Shown in pieces: positions 20,272 to 32,310 of a stretch of 64,000 nucleotides of DNA. Source of the stretch: Calliopum simillimum. Its lineage: Eukaryota > Arthropoda > Insecta > Diptera > Lauxaniidae. Below the pieces are notes generated by a model. It was given only the letters and a program-made list of their open reading frames with translations, ran no database searches and was not told the origin of the DNA. How positions within the stretch are numbered: the first letter of the stretch is position 1; each line of letters begins with the position of its first letter. The translations under genes and the position numbers were made by a program. The stretch lies in the NCBI GenBank assembly GCA_951812925.1, contig OX638371.1, forward strand, positions 47,962,101 to 48,026,100. Direction: 5' to 3'.

Positions 20272-23170
20272 GTAGAAATCATTTTGATCTAGTAAAAAAT
20301 ATCCATTTTCATTGTTTATTTAAAACATTAATAATATATGCTCTTAAGGGGTTTGAACACTGTAAATGTTTTAATTTCAAGTGGTTTTTATTTTTTTAAC
20401 TAAGAAAAATTGGCTTGACATATAAATATAAAACTTTGTATATTATTAATTGAAGTTAGTACTACATGATGTTGATACAATTTGTCTCTTCTTAAACTTT
20501 AAACGCCGTTTTTATGAAACCAGTTTTTTTAACCGCGTTGAAAGCATAATTTGAAGAGTTTTTGTCCGATCGACTTGATCCTAACGGCATTTTGTAGAAA
20601 AAACATGTCTCTACGGCAGGAAGTAGCGGTTTTTTGACATTTTTTAATCTTTTTTTATGAACTTTTATTTAGAGAAAATTTCATTAATTTTTTTTTTTTT
20701 AATCGGTTGTAATTTTTTTGTAAATTTATATATTCAAAATCCCCTACGTCAAGCTATAGTCATTTATATGTACTTTAAAAATATTTTTGGTTTTTTGCTA
20801 TTAGACGCTCCGTTTTGCTGCAATGCTGTCAACGCCACTGGCATCAAATTTTTAAGTGCATCATGTTTGACGGAGGACTGTGGCCAAACTCGATATATAA
20901 AAAAAAATACTAAATTTTTTCATGTAGTACTAACTTCAATTAATACATATACAAACTTTTATATTTATATGGGCAAATCCCAAAAACTTTTAACATCCCG
21001 CGTCCATATACTGAATAGCGATACTGAGCTAAATTTATACAATTTTAGATGACGGATATGAATCATTTTCATTGTACAGGTGTATGCTAACATGTTTATG
21101 AGACAAAAAATCTGATGTGAAGCTTGTACGAATAGATATAATCATTTGAATGATCAGTTTATTCAAATTTGCCGTGTCTGTTGTAATATTTTATGATTAT
21201 ATCTGTATGCTGTACTCACGCCGTTTACTTTAGAATGTTAGTTTTCAGAAAAAACTCTACTGAATCGATAACCCTTTTGAATAGGACAATGCAAATATAT
21301 GTGCGTAGCTTCTATAAAAACAACAGGGTGCTAAAGAAGCGTTCGTCGATTTCAAAATTTTTCATATGCGAGTCTTTAAAACAACTTTAGAGCCACGCCG
21401 TCTAGAATTTCAGGATTTTCATGGTGGGGTTAGATTGCTTTTTCGAAACAGAAAAGATCTACGAAAACTAAATTAGCGTGCCATGCACCGTTTTTGTTAT
21501 ACAGGGCTAAATTTTCGAGGCAAAAAAAAGCAAATGTGACTGAAAAATCGTTTAAACCGACGGCACAAGAGAAACATCATCTCGACATTCAAAAAATGTT
21601 TTGTGAACATTTCTTCCTATTGTGGTACAAATATAAAACCATGCGGCGTTGGCTAATTCTAGACGAATTTTTCGATTTTTGACAATCAAACTATTTTTGG
21701 ATTTTTTTATTTTTGAAAATCCAAAAATCGCTCCAAAAATTCTGAAAAAATTCACACATGTTCTTCTATCAATTATAAGCACTTTTTTTAAACAACATTT
21801 CTTCAAGTGCTTTAATTTGTAGTTAAAAAATATATTGTGTTTTTAATTTAATAATAGTTTAATTTTTTAACTCGAAAATGAAGCACTTTACGAAAAAAAG
21901 TTATAGAAAAAAAGTGCTTAGAATTGCTTAAAATTAATATATTTTTAACATATTAACATATTCTTGTCTGTGTACGGTCATAATAAAACGTTTATATATG
22001 ATATAAAACTGTAAAGTAATAATAAAATAATTTATTTCATTCAAAATGGTTTATTTTTTACGCCGCGTAACTTAAGTGGTTAACGTTAACGATTTTTTAC
22101 TCCCAAAACACATCTCTTGACGGTAGAACACGAGAAAACCATGTGCCTTAAAAATTTTAACGACTCTTTTTTTTTTTCAAAATGTTAAAAGTTTTTGGGA
22201 TTTGCCCATATGTCAAGCCAATTTTTCTTAATTAATGAAATAAAAAACACCTGAAATTAAAGTGTTCGAACCCCTTAAGCGGCAAAAAAATTGCAAATAT
22301 ATTTGTGTTATAACACTTCTATTTTGAAAAATTGTTCTTACTCGTAAAATAATTAAGGTGAGACTACCACAGAAATATTAACAAATACATAGCTTTCTTA
22401 TGCATTTTACAACAACTAATGTAATTAAAGCTTTTCTTATTCTATTGCGAAATATTTTTATAAACATTTTGCATTTGCACATAAGCCAAAGAAATTCACC
22501 AACAATGGCTAAAATTGGAAAAAAACTCTGGCAACCGCGAAAAAAGGAGAACTGTTAGGGGGAGAACTAAGAAGTCGTAATAGGGGGATGGTGAGACGGG
22601 AAGGGTTGGCAGGGTAGCGGGAGGATGTAAAATTCAGGGTATAGGCGAGCGGGGTATTTTTGCAGGTTTGCAGGAAGTACGTGGAATGACAAAACGTCAA
22701 AAGTCCATGGTGAATACTAATCGATGTAAGCAATCGAAGCATTTTTTGTTCTTTATAAATAAACTGGTGTGACATTGAAAGCCATCAATTAAATAACTTC
22801 TTAAATTACCATTTGACCATTTTTCAATATTGGAGGAAGTTTTAATTTTGGATTTCAATCAATATCGCCTATTTTGGATCTATTGTTTACATTTAGCAGA
22901 AATTAATTGAAATGGTGAAATAATATCAGCTGTTTTTGATATTACTACCAAAGAAGAGATGCCACATTTTTCAATAGTAAATTCTGACAAAATACTTTTA
23001 AAATCTTTAGAATTTTTGGGATGTTTGGCAAAATCTATAACATCCGGCCACGTTTTATGGTGGCAGTGATAAATTTCACCAAAAATTAAAGATACGTCAG
23101 GGACAGTTAATGCGTGAATTCAATACTAATAAACGATTTTTTCATAGTTTTTGTGTGGCCGAAAGTGTTG
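20272..23170 (+). repeat. Dispersed repeat R, copy R3
   Basis: Same sense as R1. It lacks both TTA-flanked MITEs of R1 but has a 1,927 bp insert at its TTAA site. It stops at GTGTTGCC, where an inverted-repeat MITE begins. Confidence 0.75.
20348..22274. mobile_element. piggyBac-type non-autonomous element, TTAA target
   Basis: 1,927 bp, with inverted ends GGGGTTTGAACACT and AGTGTTCGAACCCC extended to arms of about 75 bp (both reach AAAAATTGGCTTGACATAT). TTAA at 20344-20347 and 22275-22278; R1 has a single TTAA at 10877-10880 at the same place. Nested inverted blocks lie inside (20420-20470 with 20918-20970; TGGGCAAATCCCAAAAACTT at 20970 with its reverse at 22190). No transposase frame is recognised; a 131-codon frame at 20657-21052 is low-complexity at its start and is not called. 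Confidence 0.75.
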
Positions 23171-23722
23171 CCAATATTCAAATTTTACTCTATTTTTGTA
23201 ATTTTCCTTGCTTACGGATACAATTTTGAAATTTTTTTGCGATATGACTGATTCATATTAATTTTGATTAGGTGGATTTTTTAATAAAATGTATTATTGA
23301 CAAAAGTAATAAAACTTGACTTTTTTTTATTATTTCGAACAAGAAAATGTTAACGGGGTTAAAGAAAGATTCTGAAAATCATCGAAATTTGGTTTACTAT
23401 AGATTAGCTATTTTTTATCCGATCTCAACAAATGATCTAATGTTAAAAAGGCAATTTATTTGCCTTTCCAATAAGATCCTCAGATGAGGAACAGCATAAG
23501 ACGTTCTCTTTACAGATCAGTTGAAACCTCGAATAATTGTTTTTTTTTTTCGAATACGGCAACACTACACAAGCGAAAAACATAAAAATTATTTTTTTTT
23601 TTTACTAATAATGGTCCACCTAATCAAAATTAATATGAATCGGTCAAATCGCAAAGTAAAATTTCAAAATTGTATCCGTAAGCAAGGAAAATTACAAAAA
23701 TAGAGTACAATTTGAATATTGG
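23171..23722. mobile_element. Inverted-repeat MITE, CCAATATTCAAATT ends
   Basis: Arms of about 105 bp: the left begins CCAATATTCAAATTTTACTC and reaches ATTAATTTTGATTAGGTGG; the right is its reverse, ending TTTGAATATTGG. The 340 bp centre has poly-T tracts and no gene. Confidence 0.75.
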
Positions 23723-24201
23723 TATATTCACTTAATTGATTATAACTCCGTATTTATTCATTGATTTTCTCAGTTAGTACCTTGTTTTTATAAGGGTTCT
23801 TTGGACTTTTGCTCAATGTAGTTTTTTTATTTTTACCGATTTTTTTTCAAGAAAGTATCCCAATAGAAAAATTTTTTTTTTCGATTTTTCAAAAGAAAAA
23901 TCAAAGTTTTTCGAAATGTTATTTAATAACGCTGAATCTAAAAAACTGATCGAAAAGTACAGTGTGAAGCATTCATGTAAAATTTTATTACCTTTCGTTT
24001 GACGTCTGTAATTAAATTAGATCATCTTTTTCCCCCCTTTAAAAACAGGAAAGGGGGGATTTCTCGATATGTATCCGAAAAAAAAAAAAAATTATTTTCG
24101 CAATCAGATCACATTTTTGCTGTAAACTAGTGTAATTAGCTGTGTTTTTGTGGATTTCACGGCTGTGATCTGTTCATGAACGAACTTAGTGAAATCTTTT
24201 A
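23723..24201. other. AT-rich spacer
   Basis: No gene. TTAGCTGTGTTTTTGTGGAT at about 24136 is a stray left end of the AGCTGTG family. Confidence 0.4.
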
Positions 24202-24764
24202 GAAAAAGCTCATTAATTCACCACACAAAAGCTTTAGTGGTGAACTTGTCAAATTGTGCAAAATAAGTTCTTCTTCTTGCGCGCCGCGATATAATCTTGT
24301 GCAGAAATTGTTGCTACATGTTATTACAAAAACTTTTCTGTTCTTTTGTAACTATTAGAACCAAAAGAATTATAATTTTGTAAAGTTTTTCACTTTTTCA
24401 TTATCACACACACAAATAAAAATTTAACAACTGCCAAATCTTAGGCAGCTGTTGGAACAATTTTATTTAAAAGCTGTTGATTTTTTTTTATTTTTTTTTA
24501 AATAAAATATTTAAATATTAACAGTCGATAATCTAACATTAAGCCCAGCTGTAAAAAATTATAAACAAGCAATAAAATAAAATTTCTCTTAATTCGTCAC
24601 TTTTTCACATCATAAAAACCTGACAGGCAGCAAGTATTAAAGACGGAAATGAGCTTTCTAAATGCTACTAGAATACCAAAACATCTTCGTTACAACTTTC
24701 GAAGCAGTGAAGACTGTGGTGAGCTGTTTGACAGCTATAATTCTGTTGCCAGAGTAGCCATATA
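24202..24764. mobile_element. X-family element, copy X2 (core missing)
   Basis: Shares CTTTTAGAAAAAGCTCAT, TGCCAAATCTTAGGCAGC, AGTCGATAATCTAACATTAA and CATCTTCGTTACAACTTTCG with X1 and X3, and ends TGCCAGAGTAGCC. The TATAGCCATCG core is absent and the outermost left end is lost. Confidence 0.65.
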
Positions 24765-24769
24765 AATCT

Positions 24770-25267
24770 ATCAAGGGAAACAATGATTGTTGATAGGTAC
24801 TTATGCATGTTATCCTCACATGGATTAGACTCATGTATTAATCAACCAACTCGACACACTGAATTATCTTGCAATACTACCACAAGTAGCTCCGTTTGTG
24901 ACCTGCAAATCTCATACAGAACTCTGAGAAAGAACTGCAGCAATCTATAGAAAACACTACATCTCGTACGGATTTTGTGACGTTAAACAATAATTTAAGA
25001 TTTGAGTATTGGCAGAAGGTTTAAATGAACATAATCCCTCTAAAGCTTTGGCATCTTTTTCAAAATTTTACTACAATATTTTAACAACTGCACTCATATT
25101 AGTAAAATAAATCAAAGTTCAAAGAATTAAAACCAAAATACAAAAAAGGATAAGCTTTACAATAAAATCGGAAAAAATGCATATAATACTATTCTAAAAG
25201 AGTAGTACAAAGCACTATGTAACCAATTCAGAAATATGTTGTTACATGTAAAAATGATTTATATGTA
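24770..25267 (+). pseudogene. Old LINE: endonuclease end and linker, piece 1
   Basis: A frame reads DRYLCMLSSHGLDSCINQPT, the conserved end of an APE-type endonuclease, followed by linker residues (WQKVLNEHNPSKALASFSK, then ALCNQFRNMLL after shifts). Several stops break it. The piece ends where X3 begins and is continued at 27170. Confidence 0.6.
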
Positions 25268-27155
25268 TGCAGAAAGTCTTTCTGAATACATGTCAGAATT
25301 ACTTTCTAAGATTCCCGAAGACATTCGGTATTCTGGCGCAGAAATCTTTTAGAAAAAGCTCATAAATTCACCACACAAAAGCTTTCGTGGTGAACTTGTC
25401 AAATTCTGCAAAAAACATGGTTGAATTGCTCTGGTTGCAGCGATAACAAATGCTGCTTCTTCTTAAACTACGAAAATGTCAAAATTCTTTGTTTTGATTC
25501 TAGACTTTTGACAGATAGCAAGGCAAGATGCCGGGTTCCATTTTTTATTTTGACATACAAAATAAGTTCTTGCGCGCCGCCATGTAATATTGTGCAGAAA
25601 TTGTTGCTACATGTTTTTACACAAACTTTTATTTTATTTTGTAACTATTAGAACAAATATTAAACCAAAATAGTTATAATTTTGTTTTCGCCTTTATCAT
25701 TATCACTCACACAAACAAAAATTTAACAACTGCCAAATCTTAGGCAACAATTTTACTTTAAAAACTGTTGTTGTTTTTTTTATATTTGTTTGGCCCAAAT
25801 AGGGCTCTCAAAATTAATTACAACAACAACAACAGAAAGTTCTGGTCAAATCTACTTTCGGAGATATAGCCATCGGAAGATCGGGATATAGCTTTTATGA
25901 AAACCGGTAAAAGTTCAGAATCCCTTAATGGATTTTAATAATATTGGTGTCATATGAAAGGTATTTTAACTGGCTATAAAAACGAAATGCAAAAGTTTTG
26001 AATCCGAGGCATGGTTTTGGAGATATGGCGAATTTTCAAAAATGTTTACCAGTTTTTATGTTTTTAATGCACTATTTTTCCAAAAATGTCTTGTTAACAA
26101 AAACGGCATATGAAAGGTAATTTTATAAGCTACAAAACTGAACACAAATTTACTAAATCTGGCTCGTAGTTTTCGAGATATTATGACTTTTCTGAAACTT
26201 GGGCCGATTTTTTTTCCCACAGTAATTTGGCATAAGAGTAGGGGTAAGTGGGCGGCTTCGGCCGCAGCTCCGGATTTAAGACTCCCAAAAATCCACTTCA
26301 CGATGGTCTTCGGCCGCGGATCAGTCTATAATATATCCATCACCTAGTTTGCTAGCAAAATTCCAAATTTCCGATGTCGTTGTTGTTCATGAAAATTTCT
26401 GTGGCTTACTTTTTTGTTTTCCTATAAAAAATGTGCTAATGAAGGAAATGAGGTATAAATTGCATATCAAATCGAATGAAATTGATTAGGATTCCATAAT
26501 TTGATACAAAAACTATAGGTTAATCAGAAATTTTTTGGAAAAATAGTGCTTTAAAAATAAAAAAACTGATCAAAATTTTTGAGAATACGCCATATCTCGA
26601 AAATGTTGACTCGGATTTAAAATTATTGTACAACAATTTTGTAGTGTCTTAAAATACCTTTCAAATGACACTAATATTATCAAAATCCAGCCAGGGGTTC
26701 CGAACTAATACCAGTTTTTATTAAAGCAATATTCCGATCTTTCGATGGCTATATCTCCGAAAATAGATCCGACCAGACATTTTTGATCATATTTTCTTTC
26801 TTAAAATTAAAAGCTTAATAAGCCAAATTAGATTTAAAAAGAAAATATTAACAGTCGATAATCTAACATTAAGCCCAGCTGTTTCATGATAAAAAATTAT
26901 AAACAAGCAATAAAATAAAATTTTTCATAATTCTTCACTTTTCACATAATAAAAACCTGACAGCAAGCAACTAATAGCTTTAAGATCGCTCAAAGACCTC
27001 CTACGTAGCAGGTATTAAAAGTCGTATTCATAAAGACGGAAAAGAGCTTTCTAAATGCAACCGGAATACCAAAACATCTTCGTTACTATTTTCGTAGCAG
27101 TGAAGACTGTGGTGAGCTGTTTGACAGCTCTAATACTGACGCCAGAATATCCCTA
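25268..27155. mobile_element. X-family element, copy X3
   Basis: Opposite in orientation to X1 and almost complete: from AGTCTTTCTGAATACATG to the right end GCCAGAATATCCCTATA. It includes the palindromic core (25840-26790). It sits inside the old LINE, between two parts of its coding region. The outermost left end is missing or replaced. Confidence 0.7.
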
Positions 27156-27169
27156 TAAATCAGGGTTAG

Positions 27170-27340
27170 AATGACATTAGAAAAGAATTCAAATTTGTCT
27201 ATAAATTACTTAATAGATTTAATAAAAATAAAGTCATTCCTAACCTTAAACTAAATGATAATCTACTAGGAAATGATACTGATAAAGCAAATGCTGTTAA
27301 TAATTTTTTTGTAAAAGTTGTAAAAAGCTTAGTGCATAAT
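27170..27340 (+). pseudogene. Old LINE: linker before RT, piece 2
   Basis: One frame gives KLLNRFNKNKVIPNLKLNDN followed by DKANAVNNFFVKV, a typical segment between endonuclease and reverse transcriptase in Jockey/I-like LINEs. It ends where the minisatellites begin and resumes at about 29985. Confidence 0.55.
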
Positions 27341-27484
27341 AATGCACTGATCTTCTGGTTGTAGGTGAATAGATAAAGAGCCATCCCTGTAAGCAAGTAT
27401 TTTTTTGAACCAGCTTCTTCTTCTGAAATAGATAAAATTACTGGCTGATTTACCCGGCGTTGATGGGGTTTTGTTAATTGTTGA

Positions 27485-27765
27485 AATGGGTGAATGTCCG
27501 AAGGTATCGAAAAACATTTAAAATGTCGGTGAAAGTTCAAAAGTATCGAAATGTGTACATCGAAAAAATGTATCGAATGAATCTAATGTATCGGTAATAC
27601 TACAAAAGTATCGAAAAATATTGAAATACATCGAAGGAATTGGTAAAAGTCCAGACGTATCGAAAAACATCTTAAGCATCGATAAAAGCCCAAAAGAATT
27701 GAAAAACAATGAAATACATCGAAGAAATCGGTAACATTCCAAAAGTATCTTAATACATTTCTGGT
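27485..27765 (+). repeat. Minisatellite, about 50-65 bp units
   Basis: Variants of AAAAGTATCGAAAAACAT and GAAATACATCGAAGAAATCG recur about five times (27539, 27604, 27655, 27692, 27741). Units are uneven. No gene. Confidence 0.6.
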
Positions 27766-27789
27766 GTCCCATGAATCTATTAATTAAAA

Positions 27790-29535
27790 ATTGTTGAAAG
27801 CAGTCGCAGATGTTTTCCCTGTAGGTATTCTTCGTTTTGAATATAAAGCATATGGATGACCTTCGGAAACCTTTAAGTTTCCCAGAAAACTATTAATAAA
27901 GCTTTTTTGATCGTCCGCCGTAGATGTTTTTCCTCAAGTATACCTAGATATTCTTCGTTTTGACTATGAAGCCTTCGGGTGAACTTAGGGAACTTCGGTT
28001 TCCCAAGAAACTATCAGTTAAGGATAGCTGATAGTCCGGTATAGATGTTTTTCCTCCAGTATGACTCGATATTATTCGATTTAAATATGAAGCCTTCAGG
28101 TGACTTTTGGAAACCTTCTGGTTTCCCAGAAAACTATCAATTAGAGCTTGCTGATAGTCCGCCGTAGATGCTTTTCCTCTAGTATACCTAGATATTCTTC
28201 GTTTTAACGATGAAACCTTCGAGTGGTCTTCGGGAATCTTCAGTGTCCCAAGAAACAATAATTTAAGGATAGTTGATAGCACTACATTACAAATAATTAA
28301 TATGTATGTGTAACATTTTGCAAACCATTTTTTCTAAACTAATTTGAGGTCGCTGAGTCCAAAAATCGCATTTATTTTTTTTTCCTAGTTTCCGTTCTGG
28401 AGATAATCGATCTTTTCGATTTTTTAGGTTATAGTTACATTTTTTCGAACATATTTTGAGAAACCCAATTTTGATCGAATTGGTTTTTACATTATTATAG
28501 AAAAAAATTCCTGTACTTCCAACAAGTGTACCAATATCTAAGGTCCGATTCAAATTGGCTGAGTTATAGCAACGAAAAGTTCATTTGTATAGTAGTTTTC
28601 TACACTTTTTCGTGTTTAAGCCAAATTAAACACGGTTTTTTTGTTAGTAGCTTATACAGATATTTTTTATATTTTAATTCAATAGCGTATTTAATTGCAA
28701 ATATTTTGAGTTCAATTTTAGCAAAATCGGATCATGTTTTTATAAGTTAATAAGGTTTTAGTGAAATAAGACCATTTTGATAGAAAAAATGAATTTTTCA
28801 ACAAAAATTTAAAAAATAATTTGTGTTTTCTATGAAAAATCGAAATGGTCTTATTTCACTAAAACTTTAATAACTTTTTAAAAAATGATCCGATTTTGAT
28901 AAAATTGAACTCGAAATATTTGCAATTAAATACACTATTGACTTAAAATATAAAAAATATATATTTGTATAAGCTACTGGCAAAAAAACTGTGTTTAATT
29001 TGGCTTAAACGAAAAAGTGTAAAAAACTACTATAAAAATGAATTTTTCGTTGCTGTAACCAATTTGAATCGGATCTTATTTATAGGTACACTTGTTGGAA
29101 GTTTAAGAATTTTTCTCTATAACAGTATAAAAACATATTCGATCAAAATTGGGTTTCTCAAAAAATGTTCGAAAAAATGGAGCTATAACATAAAAAATCG
29201 AAAAGGTCGATTATCTCCAGAACGGCCTCTAGAAAAAAAAAAATAAATGCGATTTTCGGACTCAGCGACCTCAAATTAGTTTAGAAAATATGGTCTGCAA
29301 AATGTTACGTTTTGGCTGTTGTCTAGTTTAGTCCGCCATAGATGTTTTTCCTCTACATAAGTAGTATACCTAAATATTATTCGTTTTGACTATGAAACCT
29401 TCAGGTATCCCAGAAAGCTATCAGTTAGAGCTTGTTGATAGTCCGCCGTAGATGCTTTTCGTCAAGTATATCTAGATATTCTTCGTTTTGACTATAAAGC
29501 CTTCGGGTGACCTTCGAAAACTTTCGGATATAGCA
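27790..29535 (+). repeat. Minisatellite of about 120 bp units, split by a palindrome
   Basis: Units start near TAGATGTTTTTCCTC (27921, 28042, 28165, then 29339 and 29449 after the palindrome; a poorer one near 27807). Each contains TACCTAGATATTCTTCG, a GAAGCCTTCGGGTGA block and TTTCCCAGAAAACTATCA. Steps are 110-123 bp. Confidence 0.7.
28310..29308. mobile_element. 1 kb near-perfect palindrome (foldback element)
   Basis: Left end GTAACATTTTGCAAACCATT and right end GTCTGCAAAATGTTAC are inverted, and pairing continues almost to the middle (TTTTAGTGAAATAAGACCAT at 28755 with its reverse at 28843; centre about 28809). Arms are therefore close to 500 bp with a very short loop. It lies between the fourth and fifth minisatellite units. 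No coding frame. Confidence 0.85.
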
Positions 29536-29984
29536 TAAAAACCTTCGCAAACCTGAGATACACTTACTGCCAAATTTTTAGCTCAATTGGCAGAGTGATA
29601 ACACTTTAAACACACAGTCATTCTTCAAAATATACTAAAAAAATGAAAAATCGGCAAAATTTTATAAAATCGTTGTAAAAGAAAAACTAGAAGTGGTAGG
29701 AACATAACTTTTTTTTTCTTTTTTCTTTAAATCATATTTTAATTTGGTATATTAATCATTTGACATCTTGTTGGAGCTTGATGAGGTCCCGCACATGGGA
29801 CACGCCACTTTTATTAACATAGATAATGTCCTTGAAAAACTCAAACGCAAAAACAGAGCGCAATTTTAAAAACATTTGTATTAAAAAAAATAGTTTATAA
29901 TATTGTTGATGTACTTTGCTATTTAATTTACTTGATTATAAATGATGGAGTTTTCCCAGAGGCTCTTACTTAAAAGGGCTGAAG
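29536..29984. other. Spacer between minisatellite and LINE piece 3
   Basis: AT-rich; no gene or clear repeat ends recognised. Confidence 0.35.
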
Positions 29985-30365
29985 TTCCGCTCTTCAAAAA
30001 AGGAAATTCACAGCTGCCAAATAATTACAGTCCTATCTCTATTCTGCCGGTTTTCTCGAAAGTGTATGATGAAGTCGAGAATTATTTGGTTTTTTAATAG
30101 AAGAAATATTTTTAATTCAAATTAATTTAGTTTCAGGGAAGGTCTATCCACTGAAGATGTGCTTCTTAAATTTTGTAACAATATTTACGGTGCCTTAAAT
30201 GTTAAAAAACAACGTGCTGCACTTCTTATAGACATTACCAAAGCATTTGATTCTGTAGACCATTCAATTCTTTTTTCTAAACTCTATAAATGTGGAATTA
30301 GAGGTTCTGTTTATATATACAATATATATGGTTTTGTTCTTATTTGCAAAATTGACTGCAACGTG
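29985..30365 (+). pseudogene. Old LINE: reverse transcriptase start, piece 3
   Basis: VPLFKKGNSQLPNNYSPISI then LPVFSKV is the conserved RT entry (normally N-Y-R-P-I-S). After stops the frame resumes with EDVLLKFCNNIYGALN and AALLIDITKAFDSVDHSILF, the A motif with its Asp residues (LIDITKAFD). It then decays. With 24770-25267 and 27170-27340 it forms one LINE in correct order. Confidence 0.65.
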
Positions 30366-30664
30366 TAAAAGTATGTTGTGAATACAGCGGCTCCACAAAC
30401 TTTCCTCCTCACAATATGGGGGATTTTTTTTTGTAGAATACGATGTCATTTCTGGAAATTTATTTTTGAAAGCGAATAATAAATTTTCGACTATCAGATT
30501 CTGTTTTGTACATAAGTACCATAGAGAACTATATGATAAGTACTGTACATATACATATACAATATTTAAACGTAAAATATACGCAAAGCATAATATAGTG
30601 TAAGAATAAATCAACTTGAGTTCTTAGATTTATTTAAAAGTTATAAAATGTATTACAATAATCG

Positions 30665-30844
30665 TTACGCTGGTAAAAGATCAAAGTCATCTGTAACATG
30701 TACCATTGGTACATGTATTTCCTCAATTATTGCTTGTGAGTTATAATCGCAGAGTTCACGATGCTTCAAAGCGATTTCCCAATCCATTAGCTGCACAGCC
30801 CGCAAACTTTCTGCTTCATTATGATGTCTAAGAACCATTGCATC
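30665..30844 (-). CDS. Last exon of ANKRD11/ANKRD12-like gene
   Basis: Sixty codons including the TAA stop, opening at an AAAG acceptor exactly in phase 0, which matches the phase of the upstream exon's donor at 42863. Its sequence (RHHNEAESLRAVQLMDWEI ... VPMVHVTDDFDLLPA) is the conserved C-terminus of ANKRD11/ANKRD12 proteins, whose family end also has HEA-SL-AVQ-M-WE and VPMV-V-DDF-LLPA. These are nuclear chromatin regulators that recruit histone deacetylases. The intron before it is 12,018 bp. An AATAAA-like word lies about 35-45 bases past the stop. No damage is seen, so it looks functional. Confidence 0.88.
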   Translation of the reverse strand, partial: DAMVLRHHNEAESLRAVQLMDWEIALKHRELCDYNSQAIIEEIHVPMVHVTDDFDLLPA

Positions 30845-31197
30845 CTTTAAGATATAAAGATAAATATTTATTTATTAATATTTGCATAAATTTTTGTTTT
30901 ATTTATTTTTTGGCAAAGTTTTGCCATTTGATTACAACAGTGCAAATAGCGAACTTATATAATAATTATATTTTTTATAAAAAAAAAAACACTTCAGGCT
31001 CATTTTACTGCCTTGCTATTTAACTGATTTTCAAATAAATGTAGAAAATTTTAGAAAAACACTTTCACCCATTAAAAAAAACAGTTTTTGAAAAAGTGAT
31101 CAAAAAGACTTATAAAAAGAGGAGTTAATTAAGCTAAGATGTTCGTGGAAAATGTTTCTTGTGTGTGATATTAGCGTAATGTTAAATATGAGATATT
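30845..31197. other. Intron start region, no element recognised
   Basis: Intronic for the ANKRD-type gene; AT-rich, no gene or inverted ends seen before the hairpin that follows. Confidence 0.4.
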
Positions 31198-31592
31198 AGC
31201 CGTGTTTCTTTTGACGCGTATATACAATTGTGGATATTTTGAAATTGCGATAACTCATGAACAGTGAAGCGCACAATAAAACTCTAAGGAACTTTTTCAT
31301 GGAGAATCACGTTCTCTACAAAAACTTTTCATTTTATTTTTAAAAAAATTGATCTTTTAGGAGTTATTCTATAAAAACTGGTTAAGCGCCGATAAACGGC
31401 AAAAAATCACTTTTTTTTTAAATAACTTCTAAATAATTATTTCTTTTTCACAATAGATTAAAATTATTTGTAGAGTATGTGGTTCTCAATGAAAAAGACC
31501 CTCGGACTTTAAATCGTACGACTCACCGTTCATAAGTTATAGCAATTTGAAAATTACCACAATTGTATATATGCGTCAAAAGAAACACAGCT
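31198..31592. mobile_element. Hairpin element in ANKRD intron
   Basis: 395 bp with arms of about 130-180 bp: left AGCCGTGTTTCTTTTGACGC, right GCGTCAAAAGAAACACAGCT. Pairing continues through TATATACAATTGTGG and ACTCATGAACAGTGA. The terminal AGC..GCT and GTGTTT relate it to the AGCTGTG MITEs. Confidence 0.7.
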
Positions 31593-32310
31593 ATTAATGT
31601 GTAAATCACATAGGTATGGCGCCCATAGAGCGGCATTTAAGTACGCGTAACATTTTCTGTTTTTGAAAAATATTGAAATTTTTAATCGTGTAAATTTGTG
31701 CAGATTTCGGAGGACAATTCTGTTTCTATTTGTTTATTAAAAAGTGAATTTTTTATAAGAAATTTTAAAAATTTTAATGAAAAGCTAATTTTGTCTAAAT
31801 TTTGAATTATTTTTAGTCCTTCCACAAAAATTGTATAAATTTTCGCTCAATACATTAAAATTCATTCGCTTATATAACTTATAAAAAATTTAAATTTTCG
31901 AAAAAAAAAACCATAATCCTAATCAAAAACTCTTTCAAAAACTTGACTCACAGGCTTTAATTTTTTGACTCTGTTAGTGCGCGAAATTGTGAGAAACACA
32001 TAAAATTTGTTAAACAATGGAAACAATAAATGATTAAGAACAGGTTTTTTTTAGGACACAAAGCCTTTTTTTAAATTTCATAAAATTTTTGTTGATAAAC
32101 CAAATATTGGTGCAAATGGCATATCAAATGAAAGGAAATAGATTAGGCTCTTTTTGTTAAAACTATGGGTTAATGGTGAATTTTTTTATTGAGAAAAAAG
32201 CTGTTGAAAAAAGTGGTTTCAGTTTTCAAAAAATCGTCTTTTCTGGAAAACTTTAACTTAAATTGAAAACATCAAATATTTTTCCAATCCATCCAGGGTG
32301 GGGTGGTCTA

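Noticed and set aside
20657..21052. 131-codon frame inside the TTAA element
   Set aside because: Starts in poly-T sequence and crosses one arm of a nested inverted repeat; no transposase motif is visible.
27485..29535. CRISPR-like array of repeats
   Set aside because: Units are degenerate, 50-123 bp, without unique spacers, in a eukaryotic genome; these are minisatellites.
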